A stretch of DNA of 64,000 nucleotides from Undaria pinnatifida (lineage: Eukaryota; Sar; Phaeophyceae; Laminariales; Alariaceae), in the NCBI GenBank assembly GCA_012845835.1, contig JABAKD010000006.1, forward strand, positions 8,112,637 through 8,176,636, read 5' to 3'. Position 1 is the stretch's first letter. Each line of letters starts with the position of its first letter. The notes under the pieces are model-generated. The model saw only the letters and a list, made by a program, of their open reading frames with translations. It was not told where the DNA came from and did not search any database. Of this stretch, positions 1 to 12,100 are shown in pieces. A program made the translations under genes and the position numbers.

Positions 1-187
1 TCAGCTCGTCGTTCTGCTTGGCGAAGTTCCAGGCCGTCTTGACCGACGCCTGGATTTTTCCGGAGACGAGGAAGCCAGGCAGCAAGGCTAGGACGCTGTT
101 GGGGCGGTGCAGAGACACCACGAAGTACTTCAGGGCCGCCATCTCCTTGTCCTCGATGATGTCCTCCTTGCGCATCGTGTCAACCAC
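1..187 (-). CDS. GT48 exon, 3'-most in window (runs off left edge)
   Basis: The acceptor is the ag opposite 188-189. The exon starts in phase 0 with VVDTMRKEDIIEDKEMAAL and ends at NFAKQNDEL plus one base at the window edge. It matches the callose synthase stretch after WNE (REEDLISDREMDLL in plants). This segment is cytoplasmic, before the catalytic region. Confidence 0.9.
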   Translation of the reverse strand, partial: MVDTMRKEDIIEDKEMAALKYFVVSLHRPNSVLALLPGFLVSGKIQASVKTAWNFAKQNDEL

Positions 188-3100
188 CTGGGATATCAGA
201 CGCACGCGTTCATATCCGGGGGGGGGCACTAAGCAGGCTCTTCTCCCCCCTCCCCACTACGACACGCGCCTTCACCGTATATCGCGAGAAGATTTTATCC
301 CTTCCTTCCCTCGTCGACTCGCATCGAGTTGTGCCTACCCACACTACAAAGCGCTCTCGGCAGTTGATGTCTCTGGCAAATAAAAATCGCCATACCGAGA
401 GAGCTTTGAATTCCTGACTCCAACCTTAGTAGTGTTCGAGGTTGACCACTACATCACCGGGGCGACCGCATTAGGACCTAGCGAATGCCATGGCACGTCT
501 CAAAGGCACTGGGCAGTTAGTTCTTCCCTAGAGGAGACCAGTCAGGGGAGCGAGCACACAACAAAAAAAAATAGAAAAACGGAGCCACACTCCTAGAAAG
601 GTAAAAAACAACAAAAGCGAATCGGAGCGCGTTGTGATCTCCGTGCGAATCGAAAAAAATACGTTTTTTTTCCCCCAACTTGTTTGTACTCGGTTTAAAC
701 CCACCCCGCCCTCCGCTGTCTGGCTCCTTTTTAAAAAAAATGGGTGGGTAATATATATATATATATATATATATACTGGCATATGTATTTATTTGAGTGC
801 GCGCTCCTCTGGCCCAGCCAGAGTCAGATTTGTTTTGGCCAAAACGTGCTGTTGTACCCCTGTTGTCCAAAAGATAAAATATGCACACCTAGGGGTGTGT
901 ACAGGCGATGGACCCCCAGGGGTGTATATAAGCGATGCACACCCCCAGGGGTGTGTATAAGCGATGCACCCCCAGGGGTGTACATAAGCGATACACCCCT
1001 ACTTGACATAATACTAAACCAGTACACCGATATACCACCTGGTACCAGGTTCCAACCCGATCCAGAAGCCTAAGCCTCAAACCTAGCCCGAAAACCATAG
1101 GGGGTGGGATCAGGGCGTGTATATAAAATGCAATACTTTGGATAGGGGTGCATGGCGTATATACACCCCTCGGGGTGTATGGCTCATCTTTACGCCGGTC
1201 GTCGCACGCGCTTACAAGGGCACGATGGCGCTGCCAGAAGAAATCGAGGAGTGCCGCGCGCTCACCTCGTTCCACACGTACGCGAAGCGGAAGTGCTTCT
1301 GCTGGTCGCCTAGCTCCAGGTAGCCGAAGAAGATCTTGTACATTTTCTCGAAGGAACTGCAGATCTCTTTCGGGGTGAGCCGCTCCCCGACGTGTCTCGC
1401 CACGCCGTAGCAGGCAGAGGCAACGCTCTCGGCTATGATGAACCACACCTGCGAGAGGAGCCGACAATAATGCGCACCGCGGGAGAGAGAAGGGGGGAGG
1501 GGGGGGTAAGGGGGAGGCGTACTTGTTTGTTGCTTGCCCTTGTCCGTTTGACCACTAACCACGCGCGTTCGAGACAGAGCACCGTTTTTCGCCCTCTACC
1601 CGAGACCCCCAACGCAAAAAACTTATTCCGGAAAAAAAAGTGAAGGTACAAGCAACCCGATCAACAAAATCTCCTGTTCTGCTGTAGGCACCAACAAAAA
1701 ACAAAACAAAGAAAAGTTCCGGCGATATTGGGCCAAGCAAGGAGCCCCGAAATTCAGAAGCATATTTTCAGGGCTTTTTCACGGGTCATGACCCGACCCA
1801 CCAATCACGTCAGGAGGTTCTCAAAATCTCGCGGGTCGAGTGGGGTCGTGTTAGGAGGTGCTCGATTTCTGACGGGACGGGTCGGGTCGGGTGTAGAAGG
1901 TTTTGAAAATGTCCCGGGTCGGGACGGCTTGCCGTGACTCGACCTGACCTGCCAAAACCCCTGTTTATTTTTGCAAACGAGCGCTACGTCTGTCGTCGAA
2001 GGCGTCGAAAAATTCACCTGCAAGTCGATGAAGTACACGAAACCGACGGAAATCCAGACACCGACGAGGATGCCGACGTTGTGGGTGTCGCGGAAGGTGA
2101 CGAAGCCGAGGTCGTACCGACCGCCGACGTCGAGGTTCCAGACGTTCCGCGTCGACGCGACGAGCGGGCGAATCATGAAGAAGAAGTTGAACATGAATTT
2201 CGCCGCCAGCACCACAATCCAGAACAAGCTGTACAGAAACACCTTTTGTATGCGAAACAGGAAGGCGGCAAGGTAAGCATATGCGATACTTCGTATGTGT
2301 GGAAAAAACGCAATGAGCGCAAAAAAGGTTGGAGGTGTCTGCATTAGGAGTGGGAACCGCGCTCCGTCTCGAAAGAGACGCGCGGTCAACGGCCAAACGA
2401 ATAAGGCAAAGAGGAAGGAGATAATACATGCAAACGTGTTTATGTAATATATGAAAAAAACTCACTGCGTGCCCAAAATGGTGGAGGTGTCTCCATTAGG
2501 AGTAGGAACGGTGCTCCGTCTCGAAAGGGATGCATGGTTAATGGTCGAGGGACCAAGGCAAGCAACAACCGAGTACGCCCCCCCCCCCCCCCCCCCCCGG
2601 CAAGCCGATGCCCGACAAACACACAAAAATCAGGATACGTGGATACAGAAACGTCGAAGTCCAAATTACAAGCCCATCTCTCCGGGTGGACGCGTCGAGC
2701 GGCTGAACCGTAAGAAAAAGTTGATTACGAACTTCGTCGCCAGCACCAGGATCCAGAACAAGCTGGATCCAGAACAATTTGAATCCAAAACAAGCTGGAT
2801 CCAAAACAAGCTGGATCCAGAGCAAGCTGGATCCAGAACAAGCTGGATCCAGAATACGCTACAGTCGTGGTCCCTCGTTAGTGCGGTGCCTTGCTAGATG
2901 ATATTAACCGCACTAAAACGGGACCCCGACCTTGTGGCATGCGGTTCTTAGCGCACTTAAATGGATCTCCGCACTAAAAGGCGGCACACTAACGCGGGGA
3001 CCACGACTGCATACAGGAGTGCCTCTTTGTATGCGCATCTCCTCCCCCCCGATCCCTGACAACAAACACAACACAACAAAACGGATGCGGTTCAAGGGGT

Positions 3101-6100
3101 CGCCGCGGCGTTGTTACCTTACGCTTGCCCGGCTGGCGATCGATCCTGGCATAGGAAGCGGCCGCATCGACCCCCAACAGGACGTTAATCACGATCGACC
3201 ACGGTCCCACCGTGCCTTGAAGCGCTCCGATAAGCGGCGTGAACTTCAACAGTTCCAGGAGAACCACCAACCCGTAGTAAAGCCTAAGGAGGCGCGGGGG
3301 GGGGGGGGGGGGCACGGGGGCACGGGGGCGGGGCGGGGGATACTCATTTCTACTGACCTCAGACATAGTTTGGCAATTGACCACGCAACCCTTTCGAGGC
3401 GAAACATCGTTTGAGGGGGAGGAGGGGGGGGTATTCATTTCATGCACACCCGTAGTTCGTTGGACCAATGAGCCCTCGCATTCCTACTATGCCGGGACGG
3501 AGCACGTCGGGTTTTTACCGTCCAGGGAAAACATGGCGTGCACCAAGCGCAAAGCACCGTGAGGTGTCCGGCGAGTCGCATGACGGGCGAGCTGCATCCT
3601 ACTAAGAACCAGGACTGTTCCCGGGTCGGGTCGCTTTCTCGAGGGTAGAGTCGGGCCAGGGTGACCGGACCCGTCCCGTCCCGTGAGATGTGAACCCTCC
3701 TGACCCGACCCGACCCGTGAGGCTGGATCTTATGCAGTAAAATTTGGAGTGGTAAAAATTGTCTGTAGGGAGGTTTCGGGGTATTTGGGCTCAGTTCTGA
3801 CCATTTCTGATCAGAATGGCGTCTTACGTATGGGGAGTTTCGTTTGGAAAAAAAGCTTCTCCGAGATTTTACCAGCGATCAAACCTGCTGGTTTGGCAAA
3901 ATTCGGGCCCAAAAAATTACCAAACTCAAAAGTGGTCAAATTTGGTTTTGCTCCGTACCTCGGACGCTTTGTATGAGCATATATGGGCATTAGACTGCCG
4001 TGGGACATGACGGGACGATAGGAAACACGCTACGAATAGACTTGTCAGCAACCCACAGCCTACTGCTCATGGCACGGCTGGGACACAGCACCGTTGCACC
4101 GACCACCACCAAGAGGGAGATAACCCGTATATCCTTGCCACCATTACGTGTGTTGTGGCGGCCCTACAGCTGCGCTAAACAATAAATTTCGTCTCCTCGA
4201 GGGGACGATTTTGAATCGGACGATGACCAAAACAACCCAACGTCGTTTTGCCTGACTCTAAAAAGCAAACAGCAGTAGACATAGGCGCTGATGCTCCATG
4301 AGAGAGGGCTGCTCTCTCCCAGCGACAGTAGAAGCCCTACAGCTCCTCATCGCGTGCCCTATCTACGACGAGCTCGTGGTGAAGGGGGGTGGTTGCTTCT
4401 CCTGGCGTGGGTCACTTGTGGAGTTCAAAGTCCGGCTCAACAAGAGTACTGTTATTCTGAAATGGCTGATTCCCGTACGAAACAAAGCAAAAAAAAATCG
4501 AAACCACAATAAGACAGCCCACGGAACAACTCTATGATTTTATTTTGGCCCGTTGAAAATCCACCTTCCGTCCAATTTCACCACTAAAATGTTACTGCAT
4601 AAGACCGGGCCTGAGATTTCGACCACCTGACCCGACCCGACCCGACCCGACGCGACCCGACCCTACCCGCAAGATTTTGAATGCTCCCTGACCCGACCCA
4701 CGGGTTGAATCGTGGCTCATGAAAAGCCCCGCTAAGAGCCACTTGGGCGGGGGGGGAGGGGGGCGTACTCATTTGTTGCTTGCCTTTGTAGTCATTTGAC
4801 GATAGACCGCGCATCCCTTTCGAGACGCAGCACCGTTCTTAATTTTAATAGAGACACCTCCAACGTTTGGGCGCTCATTACGCTTCTTCCATAATATAGC
4901 TCAGAGAAACTGTTGTTTGCTTATCCTATCCTCGTCCTGTTTCGCCGTCTGTGGCCACCATCTATCTCCTAGGATAGCTGTCGTTTTCTCGCTACTCTCT
5001 AGTCTACCAAACTCTTCCATGTCACATTCGTCTAATTTTCTCATCTCCAGCGAATCCCGTTTCTCCTTGTACATTTCACATTCTCCCACTAAGTGCGTCC
5101 TTCTCTCCACTGTTGTGCCACACGGGCACATATTTGTAGTCATGTCTTCCTCCTCCCGACTACTGGTATATATCTTTGTTCTGTTCCACTTGACGAGGGG
5201 GGGGGGTCAGGAGACGACAGGTACGGCCTCCAATCAACGGTTATACACTCTTCTACTACTACAAAAAAAGCCCCGTAGCAATAGCAAATCCACGTATGAT
5301 AGTTTATCCCAAAAAACGTGGATGCAGTCTCATAAGGGGTCAAGGGCCGTCCCTAACGAAACAAAAAATGCCAGGAAACATGACGACAAAAACGTGACAT
5401 TTTCGCGAATCGCGATGTTTGTTGGGAATCCGGGCTTATGAATCGTCTTGACCTTTTTCCATCAAAATTGATGTCAGGATTTCTTGGAAGAACAAAAACG
5501 TGATTCGTTTTTGAAAGCGCGACATTTCAGAATTTCAAAACGTCAGGGATCGTGATATTTGGTCAGGATTCGTGATATGTTTTACGTTTGTTAGGAACGA
5601 CTCTAAGGCTAGAATATTAGGCCCAAGCACAGATTCGACACGATTTCGCTCAAGCAACCCCGCACCATACCCGCCACCACATCGCACCCCGCCTCAGCCA
5701 ATCGCAACATATCTAGCAGAGTCGATGAACGTCGTCCTGGGGTATTTTCGTGACCAGACACCCCAATACCACCCACCTTCAAAAAGGCGAACGCCCTCCC
5801 AAGGGTAGACAAAACTGTACTGCACGCGAATATTTTCGGCCTACGAAAATCATCGTTACACGTTCAAAACCGCACCATCACATCGCCCCCAACCGCGCAC
5901 CCCATTGCACAAAAAGAAAAAAGTCAATATCGCACAGCACCGCGCCGAACCGCGCGCCCCATCGCAGCCGCATCATACCTAGCAGAGTCGATGAACGTCG
6001 TCCCCGGGTAGTTCGTGAGGAGCCACCCCAGCAGCACCACCTTCAAAAACGCCCTCCCAAGGGTGGACAAAACCGTCAGCAGGTGGCACTGAAGGAAAAT

Positions 6101-9100
6101 CTTGCGCCACGTAACGAAGAAAATCTCGTACGCGTCAACCAGCACGTAGCACCCAGCGAGGGTAAAAACGGGTGAGTGCCAGTAGGCCATGGGATGATCG
6201 CTCGAGCAACCCCCGTCTGTTGTACAGACGGACGCCACCACAAGGAAGTGGAGACCCCAGAAAAGCAGCATCTGGACCCTCCAGAAGCTCACCTGTTTTG
6301 CGGGAACCAGCGGAGACTATGTTTTTAAAAAAGATTAAAAACAAAAAAATGACACCTTAGACCAGTGACAATGGAAGGCCAAAAGTTTGAAATCCCCGAA
6401 GAACCCAGCCAAACTTTGCCTGAACGGTCGCCTATGGACCCAATTTGGTAGAATTATTTTTTCAAGCTTTCCAGAACTCCGGAAAAAACTATTTCTCGCG
6501 GCGATCTTGGCCAACATCGGCCTGAGAAATTCTCAAGCAGATCTTGGATTAGACGCGGCGCAATTTCGTGTTTTCCACACACTTCGTTATCAACGACAGC
6601 GTCGTGAACTCTGAACGTGGCGAGCTCGCCAGGGGCTCCGACCCCCCCGTGGTGTACAACGCTCACTCTACGGCCGGTGGTTTGTGGCGGGCACCGATCA
6701 GGCTTCTGTTAAAATCACATTTGGCGGCTGGTGTGTAGAAAACTGAGACAAACACTCTATCGTCTCCCAACGGGCGAAAAGCAGAATTTTGAGAGGATGT
6801 GACGGGAGACCACAGGACAAAACAAGCAACCTCTCACGCCCTAGGGCATGGATCGAGATGAACTCTTCAGCGTTGTCACCTACACTCACGTGGCCTTCTC
6901 CGGAACGAAGAGGAGTGGCCATGGATTGTCTCTATCTCGAGATCGAAGGTCAATCGTGTTTGGTGGGCAGCGTTGATCAAGGCTTGATAAAAAATAGACA
7001 ACTTGACCTGTTGGACCGCAGGACCCAAAAAAGAGCCAGAAAGAAACATCTTCGTCACATTTTCCCATAGCGACGTTAGCCGGAATCTTTCAGCTAATAA
7101 CCCCAAAAAAAAGTTTGCCATTTTTTTGGCCAAACTATCGACTTTCCCTTGTCATGGGTCTTAGCTGTGAGATCGAGGATATCGTCGAAATACCCATCTG
7201 CTCTCACATTATTAGCTCTTTTCTCCCACATTGGCGCTCATTTCCCTGAAATCTACTCCGCGGTCACAAAACAAGCATTCCAATGGATGGAAAAAAAAGC
7301 AACTACAGAATAATACGTGCACCGCAGCACCAATACGCAAGGGAACGGTACAAAAGGACGCGACCACAAGGAGGCGGAGATGCCAGAAGAGGAGCATCTG
7401 GACCCTCCAGAAGCTCACCTGTTCCGGGAGAGGAGATCATCGAAGACGGGCGCACACACACCAAGATGGGGGAGGGGGGGGAGCATCGCAGCTGCCGCGT
7501 TTTGCGACCCTCCTACACACCTAATTAATCACGCGCTATGAACTCCTCCAAGAACAACGTTGGACATCTGCCTGCTCTTGAGCACCTCCGTATGTGGTGT
7601 TTGCTCCCGAGAAAACATCTATTTTTCTGTAATCGCGCTAACGCGCTGCGGCCATCAAAACCTTTCCCGAACCCCAGGCTTACCATCGGAACAAGCCATC
7701 ACTACGACCTCTCCATAGAAGCGTGGGACTATTTTTTAGGTTATGAGCCGAAACGTCTATTTTTTTTGCTTTACAGTAGGGGCCCCTCCCTCAATAAGGC
7801 GGTCTGAGTAAGGCGGTATCCCGATATAAGGCGGTCAAAATCGCTCGACGCCACTGAGGTAGTGCACTCGTACCCTACAACGAACAAGGCGGCTTCCCCC
7901 TATAAGGCGGTCGCATTGCTCTGGCACACCGCCGTCTCACCGGGGGGACCCCTACTGTACGAACTAAAAAGAGTCTAATTCTATTTTAGCACCTTCATTT
8001 GTGTGCGTGTGTGCGTCGTTTTCGTGTGTGTGTGTTTTTGTTTTTTGAAATAAGTCTATTTTATTTAAGCACGTGAACGAGTTTCCGACCGTCAAAAATC
8101 GTAAGACCTTCCTGGCCTCCCCCGCTCACCATCGGCACAAGCCATGACTGTCTCTCCACGAAAGTCTTTGTAAATTTCCTTCGAATGGCGTCTTGCGTCA
8201 ATCCCACGATGTCAAGCCCTAGGCAGCCCCTCTGCCAAAATGTCTCGTTGAAGTCGTCGTAGTTCTTAACAAGGTACGGCTCCGCGCCCGCCCTCTTGTT
8301 GTCGTACTGCTCTGCCAGGGTAAGATAGCACGGTCGGATCACCTCCTTCAGGTAAGACCTGCGTGGGCATGGGCGCGGGGGGGAAGGGGGGGGGGGGGGG
8401 TAATTCAAGGCTTTTACCCGGGACCGGGTACTTCATTTGGTCGATCATTTGCCCACGGTAGCCGAGTAAGTTATCACCTAAACAAAATGTTGGCGTTATC
8501 AAAAGGACGCGAACACAAATATTTGTCGTAAAAGTCACATAGTCTGTTTTGTTTTGGGTTTTGGCTAGGGCAAGGTAAGTAGCACGGCGGAACCACCTCT
8601 TCCAGGTAAGACGTGCACGCGCCGAGCAGGGGAGGTGTCAATATACATTTTCTGGGACGAACGAGCTCCAAGATGCTGGAGCCGGCTTTGTTCCCATCTC
8701 GGGTACGTGCATGCTGCATAGCAAGGCCTCACTAGCAAATATGGCGGTTGACGGCGCCCTTGCCTGTTGACGGACAGCCGCCAAGAAACTCCACACACTA
8801 AAACTAGTACGATCAGTCCAAAGACGCCATGACGGGTCAAAACTAGGCCGCCAACTAGACTAGGCCACAAAAGGGTATACCTTACCATTTTTCACACCTC
8901 AGACAGATCACGATCGAGATCACTAGATCATCTAGATAATCTACCGTAGATCCTGCAGCTGCCGGTATGGTATATTGTGCAGGATCCGTACATAGAGAGT
9001 ACAGATACAACCCTGGAAACGTTTGTCAGATCATGCAGATCATACGGCTCCCACCCAACATGAGCTACTACGGAGATCCACTGTTAACAAGATAAAATTA

Positions 9101-12100
9101 GACACAAAAAAGGGAAACATGGCAACCTTTGAGGCGCTTTCCTACGCTACGATAGACTTCGATCGAGGCTCTGTACACCTGGTATGAACAGCCAACAAAG
9201 TAAGCTTGAGTCAAACGCTGTCAAACAAAGCCGGGTGGTTTTAGCCTCCTTTTTGCCATCCTGATAACAGTGGATCTCCGTAATATAGATCATATAGATC
9301 TTCCCTAAAGTATATAGATCATTATGCAGATCGTACGGCTCCCACCGGTTGACATGACCTTCACCATACAGACCTCCTCCGAAATATCTAGATCAATCAT
9401 GTGGGGACCGGCGATCTGACCCGGCGTATGTAAGGCTTACCCTGGGCCAGCTAATTGATGGACATTGTACCCCGGTAATATAGCTCAGTAGGTAACACCT
9501 CTCCACGGTCATCTTAGGCACGGGTCATGAGTTTTTCGGGGCAGGTCATGATCTAGCTTGTCGGGTAGTCGAGAAAATATCTCGCCTGCAAGGTTCTGCA
9601 CACCCTTCGACCGATCATGGTCTACTGCAGATCATCTAGATCATCTACAGTACATCCTGTATCTGCCGTTGTGATGTGCTATGCTGAATCTATATCACAG
9701 ATCCAACCCCGAGAAAATGTGCTAAATCATACAGACAGTACGGCGCCCACCGGGTAGCATGAGCTAGACCATACGGATCTTCCCTAAAAGACCTATAGGT
9801 CGTTAAGTAAGGGTCGGTGATCTCTCCGAGGCGAGAAGGACTGTCACCCGCCCCGCCCCGTGCTCTGGCTGCATCTTGTCTATCACTCGGGACGCCTTAA
9901 ATATCGTGGCTTGACTGCCCCCCCCTCCCCCCCGGTTATCAAAATCATGGAACGTTTGTCTTTTTCCCGTTATACGCTCATTCCCTCACCATCTGCTTCC
10001 GCGAGTTGTTGCCCCCAGTACATTCTCTTAGACTTCTCAAAAAGATGAGACGTTATACGTCAAACTGCCATACGCTCGCCGCTCCATGAACTACTTCGAG
10101 GTCTTGTCTCCCCTCCCTCCTCCCCCGTGACTATCTAAAAAAATGATGGAACGTTACACCATTAAATTATATACTTCGAAGTGTGCCCATTACCTAATGG
10201 ACTGATTCAGGGGGTTGTTTCCCCCCCCCCTATGGTCTTTACAAATAAATCAATTCGAAGCTGTCTTTCTTTACAAATAAATCAATTCGAAGCTGTCTTT
10301 CTTTACAAATAAATCAATTCGAAGCTGTCTTTCGGCAAGCAAGAAAGTACGCACAAGGTGCAGAAGTCCGCCTCACAAGTGGTCCTTCGTAGGACGCAGC
10401 TCGCCCTTCATGCGACTCGCCGAACACCTCATACCGCTTCGCGCTTGGAGCACGCGATGCCTCCCTGGTCGGTGAAACCCCGACGTGCTCCGTCCCGGCA
10501 CTGTAGGATGCGAGTCTATAAGCATACGACTACGGCCATGCACACACTGAGTACGCCCCCCCCACGTAGGTACACCCCCTCCACGTAGGTCGGAAGACTA
10601 CGGCCATGTACGACGAAAAAGTACAGCTCCCTCCCCCACCCCCCTCCTCAAAAGCATGGAGCGTTACATCTTTTAACGTTCACGCCCTAGTCGTTACCTG
10701 ATGAACTGCTTCGGGGCGTTGTCACCGATGCTTTCCTTCAGCCTCTTGGCGCTCTTGTGGTAGGCCCAGCAAAGAAACTCCGGGCACAGCCTCAGGTTCG
10801 CCGCCTCCCCCCACAAGAGCAGATTCAGGGCGATCTGTCAAGGGTTGCACACGACACATTCGGAAAAGATTCGGAAAAAAAAACGGCATGAGCGCCCATT
10901 CGGAAAAAAAAACGGCATGAGCGCCCAAACATTCGGAAGTGTCTCTATTAGGAGTAGGACCGGTGCTCCGTCTCGAAAGGGATGCGTGGTCAACGATCAA
11001 ATGACTACAAAGGCAAGCAAACAAGTGAGTATCCCCTACCCCCCCGCCGCCTCGCCTTTCACAAGCGGGTTATCGTAGGATGCAGCTCGTCCTTCACGCG
11101 ACTCGAGGAACACCTCACGGCGCTTCGACCTTGATGCAAGCAATGCCTGCCTGGTCGGCGAACATCCGACGTGCTCCGTCCCGGTATTGCGGGGGTGGGA
11201 AGGTCTTACACCTACGGCTATGCACGACCATGATTGCACCCCTTCCTCTTTCCCTCCCTTGCTCCCTCCCTCCCTCTCTCCTTCCCTGCCTCTCCCGTTC
11301 AATTTATGCCCCCTTTTTTAAAAAAGCCAGACTGACCTCGAAATCAAAAGCGAGGCGCTCCTTCTCTCCCCTCCCCCCCTTCCTCAACAAATCGCTCACC
11401 CCCCTCCCTTTCGTCTTGAAAGGGATGCGTGGTCAATGGTCGAATGATTAAGGCAAGCAGCAAACGAGTACCCCCACCCACGATCCCTCTTGTGTTTTCG
11501 AAAGGCAAGCTGACCTCGAAGGCATAAGCGAGGCGCGGGTCATCCGGCAAGACCTTCTTGAGCTTAATCTGCCAGCTCCAGATATGTCGGCACCTGACCG
11601 GCGAGGCAAAGCAGGGCAAAAAAACACGGGAAAAAAACTCAAAATCGTCGGAATTCTTCATCTAGTATCTCCAAATATGATGCCAAACTGAACAGAGAAT
11701 AAGGTGCTTCCGTAGCTGTAAGGCTAGCAACAAGCGTTGTTTTCGTGTTGTCAGACTAGCGGTTTGCGGTGTTATTGTCTCATCACAAGCTAACAGCTAG
11801 CGCTGCTGTTGTCAGCTACTTAGCGCTTTTGTTGTTCCGTCAGGTTAGCAGCAAGTGTTGTTGCTGTTTCGTCAAGCAAGCAGCTAGCGCCGCACTGTTT
11901 CGTCAGCGCAGCGTCAATGACAGCGCTGTTGTTTGGTCAGACTAGCAGCTAGCGTTATTGTTGCTTTATTAGCCTAGCGCTACTAATGGCGTCGGAGGCT
12001 AGCGCTATTACCAGCGCTGCTGTCTGTTCAGATAAGCAGCTAACGCTGCTGCTGCTTTTTGTCAGGCTAGGCTTGTCCGGCTTTTCGCTTTCCCCCTTTC

